64,000 bases of DNA from an uncultured Eubacteriales bacterium. GTDB lineage: Bacteria > Bacillota > Clostridia > Oscillospirales > Acutalibacteraceae. This document shows, piece after piece, positions 31,897 to 40,275 of the stretch. The DNA is taken from contig CAKSWC010000007.1 in assembly GCA_934511365.1 (NCBI GenBank), positions 1-64,000 of the forward strand, written 5' to 3'. Numbering within the stretch: the first letter of the stretch is position 1; each line of letters opens with the position of its first letter. The position numbers and the translations under genes were made by a program. Under the pieces are notes generated by a model that worked only from the letters and a program-made list of their open reading frames with translations, had not been told where the DNA came from and searched no databases.

Positions 31897-32889
31897 TTAT
31901 TTTACAAGCGGAATTTCTTTGTAGTAAAACAGCGTATAGTATCCAAGAGCAAAATTTCTTGCGCGCAGGATAACCTTGTCTTTATAGACCTCAGTGATAT
32001 AGCCCAAACCGGAAAGAAGGTTTCCGCCGTTTTTGCTCTTCCAGCCCTCGCTGTTAATATACATATATGTTGGAAGATTGATGTAATGAACGCCGTTTAT
32101 GGTTTCAATCGACTGATTGCCAAAAATTTTGTTGGAAATTTCGCCGCGCATACCTGCGTGAACATGGCCGCAGTAATAAAAGACGTTCTTATATTTTTCA
32201 AGTGTTTTTTGAACCTTTTTGCTCTGCTCGCCCATCTCCATATCGGGGTCGATTTCCATCTGGCCGCAAACGCCGTTTATAGGCCAATGGCACAGAACAA
32301 AGACCGGACGGTTCTTTTTGGTTGCCGCTTTGAGCTGCCTGTCAAGCCATTTTATCTGGGTGTTGGATATATAGGCCGAGGTGCTGTCGGTTTCCGTGGA
32401 AAGGACAATGAAGGTGTAACCGTTGACCTTTTCGGTGAAATAGGGCGTTTTGAGCTTTCTTCCGCTATAATTGTTATAGGCGCGAATGAATTCATAGGTG
32501 GGATTTTTTTCGCGCAGTTCTTCAGTCCATGTGTCGTGATTGCCAACAACGGGGATGAACTTTGACTTTTTGATGTCCTTTTTAACGCAGTCATAAAAGT
32601 TTTCATACTGCGTTCTCTCTCCGTGGTCGGTCATGTCTCCGACAACGGAGATTGCGTCAACATTTCCGTCAAGGTCGCGGAAGCCCTGAGAGAGCATGGT
32701 CTGCCTTGCAACGCCCACCTCGGTCAGATGGGTGTCGGAAAACGCCGCAAAGGACATGCGAAGATTTTTCGCGTCCTTGGGAGTCACCTGCTGATTGAGC
32801 CTCGGCGAAATAACGCCGGACGCCGCAAAGATGACCGTGACAAGGATTGAAACGATCCTGCTTAAAACTGACATTGCCTTTGTTTCCAT
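31897..32889 (-). CDS. Secreted metallophosphoesterase 2
   Basis: 330 aa, paralogue of the gene at 30879. N-terminal hydrophobic segment LSRIVSILVTVIFAASG as signal peptide. Motifs SDTHLT, VGDMTDHG, VGNHDTW, LCHWPING and GHVHAG are complete. Similarity between the two proteins continues outside the motifs (PINGxxGQ, YINLP/YVNLP). ATG at 32889 has AAAGGAG 10 nt upstream; a second Met five codons on is also possible. First gene of the pair; no promoter was identified with confidence in the 190 bp before it. Confidence 0.8.
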   Translation of the reverse strand: METKAMSVLSRIVSILVTVIFAASGVISPRLNQQVTPKDAKNLRMSFAAFSDTHLTEVGVARQTMLSQGFRDLDGNVDAISVVGDMTDHGERTQYENFYDCVKKDIKKSKFIPVVGNHDTWTEELREKNPTYEFIRAYNNYSGRKLKTPYFTEKVNGYTFIVLSTETDSTSAYISNTQIKWLDRQLKAATKKNRPVFVLCHWPINGVCGQMEIDPDMEMGEQSKKVQKTLEKYKNVFYYCGHVHAGMRGEISNKIFGNQSIETINGVHYINLPTYMYINSEGWKSKNGGNLLSGLGYITEVYKDKVILRARNFALGYYTLFYYKEIPLVK

Positions 32890-33051
32890 TGTGTAAATTC
32901 TCCTTTCTTTTGAAAAAGACGTTTAATCAGTGGTTGTCTTATTATAAATCTTAATAAATGAATTCTGTTCGCTCAAGCGCAATCAGTTCGCCTTTGCGCC
33001 CATTTGTTTTCATATTAGTTAGCTTTGGGCAACTTATGATTACAAAACAGC

Positions 33052-33077
33052 AAAAAGGCCGCCAATGGTCGGCCTTC
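33052..33077 (-). terminator. Terminator of glyQS
   Basis: Minus strand AAGGCCG (33076-33070), loop, CGGCCTT (33061-33055), then TTTG. Confidence 0.75.
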
Positions 33078-33085
33078 TGCCAAAA

Positions 33086-34468
33086 TTAAAGTTCAATTTT
33101 CTTTTCGATATAAGCACAAAGCTCGGTTATCGGGAGTCTTATCTGCTCCATTGTGTCGCGGTCGCGGACTGTTACACAGCCGTCCTCCTTTGACTCAAAG
33201 TCATAGGTAATGCAGAACGGGGTTCCGATTTCGTCCTGTCGGCGATATCTTTTTCCGATCGAGCCCGTATCGTCAAAGTCAACATTAAACTTCTTCTGAA
33301 GCATTGAAAGAACCTCTGCCGCTTCCTCTGAAAGCTTTTTAGAAAGCGGAAGAACGGCGGCCTTGAACGGAGCAATCGCCGGGTGGAAGCGCATAACAAC
33401 TCTTGTGTCGTTCTTTTCTGCGTCAACAACCTCTTCGTCATAAGCCTGCGTGATGAGAGCAAGGAAGAGCCTTTCAACGCCAAGCGATGGCTCAATAACA
33501 TAGGGAACGTATCTTTCACCCGTGGTCTGGTCAAAATAATCAAGGCTTTTTCCGCTGGTCTTGATGTGCTGAGTGAGGTCATAGTCGGTTCTGTCTGCAA
33601 CGCCCCAAAGCTCGCCCCAACCGAACGGGAAAAGGAATTCAAAGTCCGTTGTTGCTTTTGAATAGAAGCAAAGTTCCTCTTTTCCGTGGTCGCGCAGGCG
33701 GAGGTTCTCCTCCTTGATGCCGAGCGAATAGAGCCAGTCGCGGCAGAATGAGCGCCAGTAATCAAACCATTCAAGGTCGGTTCCGGGCTTGCAGAAAAAC
33801 TCAAGCTCCATCTGCTCAAACTCGCGGACGCGGAAAATGAAGTTACCCGGAGTGATCTCATTCCTGAACGATTTTCCTATCTGAGCAACACCGAATGGAA
33901 TCTTTTTTCTTGTTGTGCGCTGAATGTTCGCAAAGTTGACAAAAATACCCTGAGCGGTTTCCGGGCGGAGATAAAGCTCGTTCTTGCTGTCCTCGGTAAC
34001 GCCCTGGAATGTCTTGAACATCAGGTTGAACTGGCGGATATCGGTGAAGTTATGCTTTCCGCAGTTGGGGCAGGGAATGCTTTTTTCCTTGATATAATTC
34101 ATCATTTCCTCGTTTGACCAGCCGGCAACATTTGTTCCGTCAAAGTCCTCAATGAGGTTGTCCGCTCTGTGGCGCGTTTTGCATTCGCGGCAGTCCATGA
34201 GCGGGTCGGAAAAACCGCCAAGGTGTCCGGATGCAACCCAAGTTTGCGGATTCATGAGAATTGCGCTGTCCAGACCGACATTATACGGGCTTTCCTGAAT
34301 GAACTTCTTGCGCCATGCGTTTTTGATGTTGGTTTTCAGCTCAACGCCGAGGGGGCCGTAGTCCCAAGTGTTTGCAAGTCCGCCGTAAATTTCACTTCCG
34401 GCGTATACAAAGCCTCTGCCCTTGCAAAGAGCAACAAGCTTTTCCATTGTTTTTTCTGTGTTTTTCAT
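33086..34468 (-). CDS. glyQS: Glycyl-tRNA synthetase, dimeric (eukaryote-like) type
   Basis: 460-aa class II synthetase that charges tRNA-Gly. Single-chain alpha2 type, not the split alpha/beta GlyQ-GlyS type. Motifs: YDYGPLG-like NTWDYGPLGVELK, a CxxC zinc pair (CRECKTRH and CPNCGKH) in the insertion, LRPETAQGIFVNF, RNEITPGNFIFRVREFEQME (motif 2), and EPSLGVERL with SxGxxR (motif 3). ATG at 34468 has AAAGGAG 8 nt upstream; a longer open frame before it is rejected. Promoter at 34533-34561. The leader is only about 60 nt, so a T-box is not possible there. Confidence 0.95.
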   Translation of the reverse strand: MKNTEKTMEKLVALCKGRGFVYAGSEIYGGLANTWDYGPLGVELKTNIKNAWRKKFIQESPYNVGLDSAILMNPQTWVASGHLGGFSDPLMDCRECKTRHRADNLIEDFDGTNVAGWSNEEMMNYIKEKSIPCPNCGKHNFTDIRQFNLMFKTFQGVTEDSKNELYLRPETAQGIFVNFANIQRTTRKKIPFGVAQIGKSFRNEITPGNFIFRVREFEQMELEFFCKPGTDLEWFDYWRSFCRDWLYSLGIKEENLRLRDHGKEELCFYSKATTDFEFLFPFGWGELWGVADRTDYDLTQHIKTSGKSLDYFDQTTGERYVPYVIEPSLGVERLFLALITQAYDEEVVDAEKNDTRVVMRFHPAIAPFKAAVLPLSKKLSEEAAEVLSMLQKKFNVDFDDTGSIGKRYRRQDEIGTPFCITYDFESKEDGCVTVRDRDTMEQIRLPITELCAYIEKKIEL

Positions 34469-34532
34469 TAGATTGCTCCTTTTCCTGCGGGGTGGCCAAA
34501 AACGGCCGTCCGCCAACAAATGTCCATTTTTA

Positions 34533-34561
34533 ATAATATAATAATCCGCCGGAATAGTCAA
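34533..34561 (-). promoter_or_regulatory. Promoter of glyQS
   Basis: Minus strand TTGACT (34561-34556), 17 bp, TATTAT (34538-34533). Confidence 0.75.
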
Positions 34562-34623
34562 GCGAAACAGACGTTTTGACTCGAAAAATCGACTTCGGAT
34601 TGATTTTGATTTGCAAGTGTGAT

Positions 34624-34665
34624 AAGATAATAAGCAAGATAGTAAGTAAGATAATAAGCAAGATA
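34624..34665. repeat. 18-bp direct repeat before fic
   Basis: AAGATAATAAGCAAGATA occurs at 34624-34641 and exactly again at 34648-34665, with the similar GTAAGTAAG between. The second copy ends 12 nt before the fic ATG, over the ribosome-site region. It could be an operator array or slippage-prone DNA tuning expression. Confidence 0.7.
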
Positions 34666-34677
34666 AAGGGTGACTCT

Positions 34678-35670
34678 ATGGATAAATACACACCGCCATA
34701 TGAAATAACGGACAAAATTCTGACTCTTGTTTCCTCAATATCCGAAAAGGTCGGTCGGATTACTGAAAGAAAAAACCTTGATTCAAAACCAAAGCTCAGG
34801 AAAAACAACAAAATCCGCTCAATCCATTCCTCTTTGCGCATTGAAGCAAATTCCCTTTCCCTTGGCGAGATTCGCGATGTCATTGACGGAAAGCCCGTTT
34901 TCGGTGAGGCAAGGGAGATAAGAGAAGTCAAAAACGCCTATGAAGCATATGAAGAAATAGAAACCATTGACCCTTTTTCCATTGATGAACTGAAGCGCGT
35001 TCATTTTGTGATGACAAAATGTCTTATTGACGAGGCAGGTACGTTCCGCCGGGGAGAAGAGGGCGTCTTTAGCGGAGAAAGATGCATCTTTATGGCTCCG
35101 CCGTCACGTCTTGTTCCGGAGCTTGTTGGCAACTTGTTTGACTGGATGAACAAAAACAAAGAAAAGGTTCATCCGCTCATTCTTTCAGCCGTTTTTCATT
35201 ATGAGTTTGTTTTTATCCACCCATTTTCGGACGGCAACGGAAGAATGGCTCGCCTTTGGCACACCGTGATACTTTCAAAATGGAAACCGATTTTTGAATA
35301 TATCCCCCTTGAAAGCCAAATTGAAAAGTTTCAATCAGGATACTACGATGTTATCGCAAGCTGTCATGCGGCCGCTTCAAGCACAAAGTTTATCGAATTT
35401 ATGCTTGAAAGAATTGAAGAAGCTCTGTGTGAAATTCAAAAACAGTCCGAACTGCAAAACGCCGGAAGTATTTCATATGTCCAATCTCTCCTGAATGCAA
35501 TGGAATATGATATCTCTTATTCATCAAACGAATTGTTAGAACTCCTGAACATGAAATCAAAGGAAGCTCTCAGAAAAAACTATCTTAATCCGGCACTTGA
35601 GCAGGGTCTTGTTGAAATGACTGTTCCGGAAAAGCCGAGAAGCAAAAACCAGAGATATATCAAACGATAA
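34678..35670 (+). CDS. Fic-domain AMP-transferase
   Basis: 330 aa. Fic core HPFSDGNGRMAR (H181 catalytic) in the expected position after the alpha-helical lobe. An inhibitory helix of the (S/T)xxxE(G/N) type is visible N-terminally as SSLRIEAN (S52, E56), so activity is probably self-blocked. C-terminal 100 residues include a winged-helix-like part (SYSSNELLELLNMKSKEALR), as in the Fic/DUF4172-like chromosomal group. Fic enzymes attach AMP to target proteins; target unknown. AAAGGGTGA lies before the ATG at 34678; reading further upstream would translate the direct repeat and is rejected. Monocistronic, terminator at 35740. Confidence 0.88.
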   Translation: MDKYTPPYEITDKILTLVSSISEKVGRITERKNLDSKPKLRKNNKIRSIHSSLRIEANSLSLGEIRDVIDGKPVFGEAREIREVKNAYEAYEEIETIDPFSIDELKRVHFVMTKCLIDEAGTFRRGEEGVFSGERCIFMAPPSRLVPELVGNLFDWMNKNKEKVHPLILSAVFHYEFVFIHPFSDGNGRMARLWHTVILSKWKPIFEYIPLESQIEKFQSGYYDVIASCHAAASSTKFIEFMLERIEEALCEIQKQSELQNAGSISYVQSLLNAMEYDISYSSNELLELLNMKSKEALRKNYLNPALEQGLVEMTVPEKPRSKNQRYIKR

Positions 35671-35706
35671 ATCGAAACCCTTTTTTCAATGAATTTTTTC
35701 CCTTTT

Positions 35707-35727
35707 CCTGTCAATGATAATGACAGG
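35707..35727. repeat. 7-bp inverted repeat between fic and ypeB
   Basis: CCTGTCA (35707-35713) and TGACAGG (35721-35727) with a 7-nt spacer: operator-like symmetry, no T run. Just before the fic terminator. Confidence 0.45.
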
Positions 35728-35739
35728 CGATGATTTTCA

Positions 35740-35768
35740 AAGGTGCGCCGGAAAGGCGCGCCTTTTTT
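35740..35768 (+). terminator. Terminator between fic and ypeB
   Basis: AAGGTGCGCC (35740-35749), GGAAA loop, GGCGCGCCTT (35755-35764), TTTT. The ypeB ribosome site starts only 10 nt later, so ypeB either reads through or starts inside this region. Confidence 0.8.
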
Positions 35769-35793
35769 CAGCAAAAAGGAGGAAAACTTTGAA

Positions 35794-37137
35794 ATGAAAA
35801 AAATGAACCGAACCGCGTGGATAAGAACAGTCAGCTTCCTTTCCTTCCTCTGCGTGGTGCTTGCGGTGTCAACAATCGTTTTTGACGTCCGCGCAAATAA
35901 ATATAAAAGCAGCGCCCTTGAGTCCTCGCGCAGAGCGGTCAGCGAGCTTTGCGAAAACCTTGACTCAATAACGGTCAATCTTCAAAAAAGTCTTTTTTGC
36001 AACACGGAGCCGATGCTGACCTCCCTCGGAACTCAGCTTTATAAAAGCGCCGCCGCGGCAAAGGTCGGCTTGGGCCAGATTACAAGCGAAACACTCCAAA
36101 GCGACGGGATTTATAAATTCCTTTCCCAGGTGGGCGACTACACGCTTGCACTCGACAAAAAGCTTTCAAAAAACGAAACGCTCAGTGAGAGTGACCGCAA
36201 AGCGCTTTCGGCGCTGTTTGAATATTCAAACTCCCTTTCCGCCGGAATGGACAAGCTGCTTGCCGGAACGTATAATGACACGGTCTCGTTTGAAAAAAGC
36301 GTTTCAACGCTGACCCTCGGCTCAAAGGACAGCGCAGAGTATTTTTCCGACGGAATGAGCGACACCGCACAATCGCTCACCGACTACCCAACGCTCATTT
36401 ATGACGGTCCGTTTGCGGACAGCGTGCTCGGAAGAGAAGCCCTCTTTGTTAAGGGCAAAAAGCAAATCACCCAAGACGAGGCAAAAAAGAAAGCGGCGCT
36501 TCTCCTTGAATGCCGCGAAACCGAACTGCACAGCGACAGCGACGAGACCGGAACACTTGAGCTTTTTTGCTTTTCAAAGGGAGAGAAAAGCGTTGCCATC
36601 ACCAAAAACGGCGGTTTTCTTTGCTATATGACAAACCCGGAGCATTCGCTTGAAATTCAGCTCAAAGAGGAACAGGCCGCAAAACGCGCAAAAGAATTCC
36701 TTTCAAAAGCCGGCTATGAAAACATGAAAGAGAGCTATTACAGCACATATGACGGCGTTTGCACAATAAATTTTGCATACAAAGAAAATGCAGTGACGTT
36801 TTACGCCGACCTCATCAAGGTTTCCGTTTCGCTCGACAGCGGAAAAATTGCCGCCGTTGACGCGCGCGGATTTCTGATGAATCACTGCGAAAGAAACCTT
36901 CCGGCCGCAAAAATCACCCTCAAAGCCGCGCAGAAAAAACTTTCGCCGCTTTTGAGCCTCAGAAGCAGCGCTGTTGCCGTTATTCCCGGCAAGGACGGAA
37001 AGGAAAGGCTTTGCTATGAGCTTCATTGCGCAGACAAAAACGGCAGTCAGGCACTCATATATATTGATGCGCAGACCGGCGAGGAAGCGGATGTTCTTTT
37101 GCTGCTTTTCTCCGACGGCGGCGTGCTGACAAGATGA
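35794..37137 (+). CDS. ypeB: Germination protein YpeB
   Basis: 447 aa. N-terminal membrane anchor (WIRTVSFLSFLCVVLAVSTIVF), helical region, then the YpeB signature YPTLIYDGPFADSVLG and three PepSY-like repeats (residues about 210-440). In Bacillus YpeB stabilises the spore cortex hydrolase SleB and is encoded with it. No sleB gene lies next to it here. AGGAGG lies 10 nt before the ATG; the frame is open 17 codons further. Evidence that the organism forms spores. Confidence 0.88.
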   Translation: MKKMNRTAWIRTVSFLSFLCVVLAVSTIVFDVRANKYKSSALESSRRAVSELCENLDSITVNLQKSLFCNTEPMLTSLGTQLYKSAAAAKVGLGQITSETLQSDGIYKFLSQVGDYTLALDKKLSKNETLSESDRKALSALFEYSNSLSAGMDKLLAGTYNDTVSFEKSVSTLTLGSKDSAEYFSDGMSDTAQSLTDYPTLIYDGPFADSVLGREALFVKGKKQITQDEAKKKAALLLECRETELHSDSDETGTLELFCFSKGEKSVAITKNGGFLCYMTNPEHSLEIQLKEEQAAKRAKEFLSKAGYENMKESYYSTYDGVCTINFAYKENAVTFYADLIKVSVSLDSGKIAAVDARGFLMNHCERNLPAAKITLKAAQKKLSPLLSLRSSAVAVIPGKDGKERLCYELHCADKNGSQALIYIDAQTGEEADVLLLLFSDGGVLTR

Positions 37138-37151
37138 AAGCAAAAATTTTT

Positions 37152-37181
37152 AACGGGCACCTCGTGAGGCGCCCGTTTTTT
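37152..37181 (+). terminator. Terminator after ypeB
   Basis: AACGGGC and GCCCGTT enclose an inner CCTC/GAGG stem, followed by TTTT. Confidence 0.85.
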
Positions 37182-37271
37182 GCTTGCTTTTATATTTAAG
37201 TTTGCGTTGTTTTTTGACGCTTTCACGTTCAGCCTGTTGCAGCTTCGCTGACGTGCGAAACACCGTCCGGC

Positions 37272-38360
37272 TTATCCGACAAGGTTTTTCCCAATGTTCA
37301 CAACAAAGTCCTGAACATTGGTAACAACACCGGTAACGCTGAGACTGCCCCTGTCCTTGAGCTTATTGACCGCAAATTCGGAAACATCAACAACATAGAA
37401 ATACACCGGCCTCAAAATTCCGTCAACTTCCTGGTATGACGGGGTCATATTTCCCGTTGCAATGGTATGAAGCTGAGTTGCAAGGGCAATGACGGTTGTT
37501 GCCTCGCTTGTGTGTTTCCGCATTGCGTCCTGCGCCTCATAGACATTTCCGATAACGTCCGGAAGCGGCCCGTCATCACGGATTGAACCGGCAAGAACAA
37601 AGGGAACATTGTTCCTGACAAGGGCACTCATGATGCCCGTTTTAACATTGTTCTTTTCAACATAATTTTTCACGCCGCCGGCTTTTCTGACAAGGTTAAT
37701 CAAATGCAGGTGGTTGTAATGGCCGTTGAAAGTGACCTCTTTTGAGTAGATATCCTGACCGAGAGCAGTGTGGAAACGGTCGGCCTCCATGTCATGAGTT
37801 GCAAGAGCGTTCCCGGCAAAAAGCGCATGGCAAAAGCCGTTATCAATGAGGTTCGCCATAGCCTTGCGCGAGTCGCTGTCAAACGCGCAGGCAGGGCCGA
37901 GCACCCAGACGATTTTTCCGTGGTCGCGGTCATGGCGCAAAATTTCATAAAGCTTGTCATAATCCTTTGAATATGATGTTTCGCGCGACTGACCTTGTCT
38001 GAAAGCAAAGCTCTGGCTGTTTTTTTGAGCTTCGCTTTCTTCGTGGAAGCCGTTGCAATGGACAAAAACTCCGTTTGTTCCGTCATCGCTGCGGCCAACA
38101 ACAACATCGTCGCCCTCTTTAATGTTACGCATTTCAACGGCATAGGGCTTTCCGCCGCGGATAACAACGGAGCAATCCATCCTGCTTTTTGTCAGCAGCT
38201 TCCATTCGCCGTCGATTTTGAAATATTCGGGAAAAATTGTTGTTGCGTAAAAGTTTTCCGGAATAAAGCCGTTTCCGGCCTTTTCGGTTTTAACATTCGG
38301 AAAGGAGAGAAAAGGTTCCTTTGAAAAATCCGGTGCAATATAAACGGGCATTTTAAACAT
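37272..38360 (-). CDS. TIGR00300-family protein (LOR/SDH, ornithine cyclodeaminase/ArgZ-like)
   Basis: 362 aa. The segments MRNIKEGDDVVVGRSDDG, KIVWVLGPACAFD, HDMEADRFHTALGQDIY and VLAGSIRDDGPLPDVIGN are characteristic of TIGR00300 proteins, whose cyanobacterial and archaeal relatives act on arginine or ornithine. The usual N-terminal arginine-dihydrolase domain of cyanobacterial AgrE is absent, so this is the short form. ATG at 38360 follows GGTGG closely; the upstream open frame lacks a site. Monocistronic behind promoter 38398-38426. Reaction not certain. Confidence 0.7.
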   Translation of the reverse strand: MFKMPVYIAPDFSKEPFLSFPNVKTEKAGNGFIPENFYATTIFPEYFKIDGEWKLLTKSRMDCSVVIRGGKPYAVEMRNIKEGDDVVVGRSDDGTNGVFVHCNGFHEESEAQKNSQSFAFRQGQSRETSYSKDYDKLYEILRHDRDHGKIVWVLGPACAFDSDSRKAMANLIDNGFCHALFAGNALATHDMEADRFHTALGQDIYSKEVTFNGHYNHLHLINLVRKAGGVKNYVEKNNVKTGIMSALVRNNVPFVLAGSIRDDGPLPDVIGNVYEAQDAMRKHTSEATTVIALATQLHTIATGNMTPSYQEVDGILRPVYFYVVDVSEFAVNKLKDRGSLSVTGVVTNVQDFVVNIGKNLVG

Positions 38361-38397
38361 TGTTCCACCTGCTTTGTTTCTGATAATAATAGTATTA

Positions 38398-38426
38398 ATA
38401 ATAGCACACACTTTTTCCGTTGGCAA
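38398..38426 (-). promoter_or_regulatory. Promoter of the TIGR00300 gene
   Basis: Minus strand TTGCCA (38426-38421), 17 bp, TATTAT (38403-38398). Confidence 0.6.
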
Positions 38427-38512
38427 GGGTTTTTCCAAAACGGAGAGGAAGAAAAAAAGACCGGAGCAAAACAAAAAATGCCTTGCCCCGGTCTTTTGGG
38501 TTACAGTGCTTT

Positions 38513-39904
38513 TTACTTTCCCTCGGAAAGTCTCTTTTTATACTGCTTTGCGGCAAAAATAGCCGGAATAACGGTCAGTGCAACAATAACGGCACCGACA
38601 GAGAAGATGTTGCCGTTCGGAATATACTGCATCTGTCCGCTGGCGGCGTCAACAAAGGTTTCGCCGCTTGTTTTAACAACTCTTTCGCCGATAAGGGAGC
38701 CGCCTATCATTGGGATAAGAACAAAGAAGAGGATCCAGATTCCCTCAAACTGACCCTTGCTGTCCTGCGGATAAAGCTGCTTTGTCCAAACTTTGGTGAC
38801 TTGAAGAATTGCAACGTATCCAACGCCAACAAGGAAAATTCCGAGCCAGATTCTGAGGTTGAAAATCTGAGTGTTATCAACGTCTGCCGCCTTGAGCGGT
38901 GCAATGACAAGCAGACCGATAACATTCACAACGATTGCAAAAAATGTTACCGGAACATTCTTGTTCTTGTTGATGAGGATCGAAATCGGGATAGCCGTAA
39001 GCATTGCAAGAACAAGCGGAACGGCCTCAATAATTCCCATCATGTCGGCCGTATAGCCGAGATAGTGAATGATGTAGTTGCCCATATAGGCAAAATAAAC
39101 ATTGAAGCCGATGAAGAAAACAGAAACCATGACGTTGACCAAGACAAGCTCTTTGAGTTTGAAAAACTCTTTAAAATTGAACACACTGAAGAACTGCTTT
39201 GAAAACGAGCCTCTGACAGACGGCTCAACATCATCGCCCTTGCTCATTGCAAACATTGAGATAAAGCCGAAAACAATGACAAAAACACCCATGACAACAA
39301 AAAGGCGCATATAGTTATCGTTTTCGCCAACAAGAAGGCCGCCGACAACCGTTCCAAGGATTGTTCCAAGAACGGGCTGAGTTGCAAGTGCGGCGCCGAT
39401 CTGGCCGCGGTTTTTGTCTGTCATCATGTCGTTCGTCCAGGTATTGAAGCCTGCGTCATTACCCATTGAGCCGAAAAAGCTCATTACGGTATCTGCCGCA
39501 ACAACGGCAATGGCGGCAACAAGGTAATGGGTTTTGCTGATGAATTCGGTCAGTCCGAATGCAATGGTGAAAATTCCCCAAAGGATATAGCCAACGGAGA
39601 TGAACACGCGGCGTTTTCCGGTGCGGTCAGCCCAGGTTCCAAAGAAGAATGTTGCAAATGTTGTTGCGGCCGCGCTGCAAATGAGCATTCCGGTGATAAT
39701 CCGCGGATCCTTGGCAATTTTGGAATAGACAAAGGTGTTGAACCACTGGTTCTCCATATTCCAGCAGATCTGGCCGGCAAGGCCGAGTCCCCAAACAAGA
39801 AGCCACAGCCGAAAGCCGGAGGTCTTTTTTTGAAGCTTTGATTCTTTCATTTCAGCTTTCTCCTTTTCTCCAAACAAGGCGGCAAAAGCCGCCTTGAATT
39901 TCAT
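38513..39904 (-). CDS. MFS transporter
   Basis: 463 aa, 12 hydrophobic segments. The loop FFGTWADRTGKRRVFISVGY after helices 2-3 is the major-facilitator motif A. ATG at 39904 has AAGGTG just upstream and lies 8 nt after the DUF1667 gene; ATG at 39850 has a stronger AAAGGAG and is an alternative that would drop 18 residues. Last gene of the four-gene operon 42988-38513 with glycerol-3-phosphate-dehydrogenase-like flavoproteins, so glycerol-phosphate-related import or another oxidisable substrate is possible. Substrate not visible. Confidence 0.85.
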   Translation of the reverse strand: MKFKAAFAALFGEKEKAEMKESKLQKKTSGFRLWLLVWGLGLAGQICWNMENQWFNTFVYSKIAKDPRIITGMLICSAAATTFATFFFGTWADRTGKRRVFISVGYILWGIFTIAFGLTEFISKTHYLVAAIAVVAADTVMSFFGSMGNDAGFNTWTNDMMTDKNRGQIGAALATQPVLGTILGTVVGGLLVGENDNYMRLFVVMGVFVIVFGFISMFAMSKGDDVEPSVRGSFSKQFFSVFNFKEFFKLKELVLVNVMVSVFFIGFNVYFAYMGNYIIHYLGYTADMMGIIEAVPLVLAMLTAIPISILINKNKNVPVTFFAIVVNVIGLLVIAPLKAADVDNTQIFNLRIWLGIFLVGVGYVAILQVTKVWTKQLYPQDSKGQFEGIWILFFVLIPMIGGSLIGERVVKTSGETFVDAASGQMQYIPNGNIFSVGAVIVALTVIPAIFAAKQYKKRLSEGK

Positions 39905-39912
39905 TTGTCACC

Positions 39913-40272
39913 TTACATTTCGTTTGTTGCAACAATGTCAACGCCTGTGTCGCAAACATTGCTGATGAGCACCTCGCCAATTTTGACCGGCGCGTCAACA
40001 ACCTCTTTGTTGATGGCTTTCATGCACTCAAACATCATGCCTTTCGGAATCGGTGCAGAGGTCTTGACGGGAACAACGGGGTGGTTTCCGCCGTTGACTT
40101 TGATTGTTGAGGTCAGCATACGGACGGGGTTGGTGCATTCGTCCCTTGCATATTTGTCGCCGCGCTTGCAGGTGTTTCCGGTAACGGACAAAACTTCCTT
40201 TCCGTCCTCGGAAAGCTCAACAGAAAGCGAACAGCCTATCGGGCAGGATACACAAACAAGTTCTCTTTTCAT
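39913..40272 (-). CDS. DUF1667 protein, flavoprotein partner
   Basis: 119 aa, begins KRELVCVSCPIGC and continues CKRGDKYARDECTNP: four conserved Cys, likely binding iron or an iron-sulphur cluster. DUF1667 genes regularly follow a GlpA-like and an FAD/NAD oxidoreductase gene in anaerobes, as here, and probably replace GlpC-like electron transfer. GGAGG lies before the ATG and is embedded in the end of the gene at 40276 (3-nt gap). Confidence 0.85.
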   Translation of the reverse strand: MKRELVCVSCPIGCSLSVELSEDGKEVLSVTGNTCKRGDKYARDECTNPVRMLTSTIKVNGGNHPVVPVKTSAPIPKGMMFECMKAINKEVVDAPVKIGEVLISNVCDTGVDIVATNEM

Positions 40273-40275
40273 TTT

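Noticed and set aside
34469..34532. T-box riboswitch before glyQS
   Set aside because: The leader from promoter to ATG is only about 60 nt and has no tRNA-binding bulge motif.
34576..34677. Upstream start for the Fic protein
   Set aside because: It would translate the direct repeat into KIISKI-like units; the ATG at 34678 has a ribosome site and gives the normal length.
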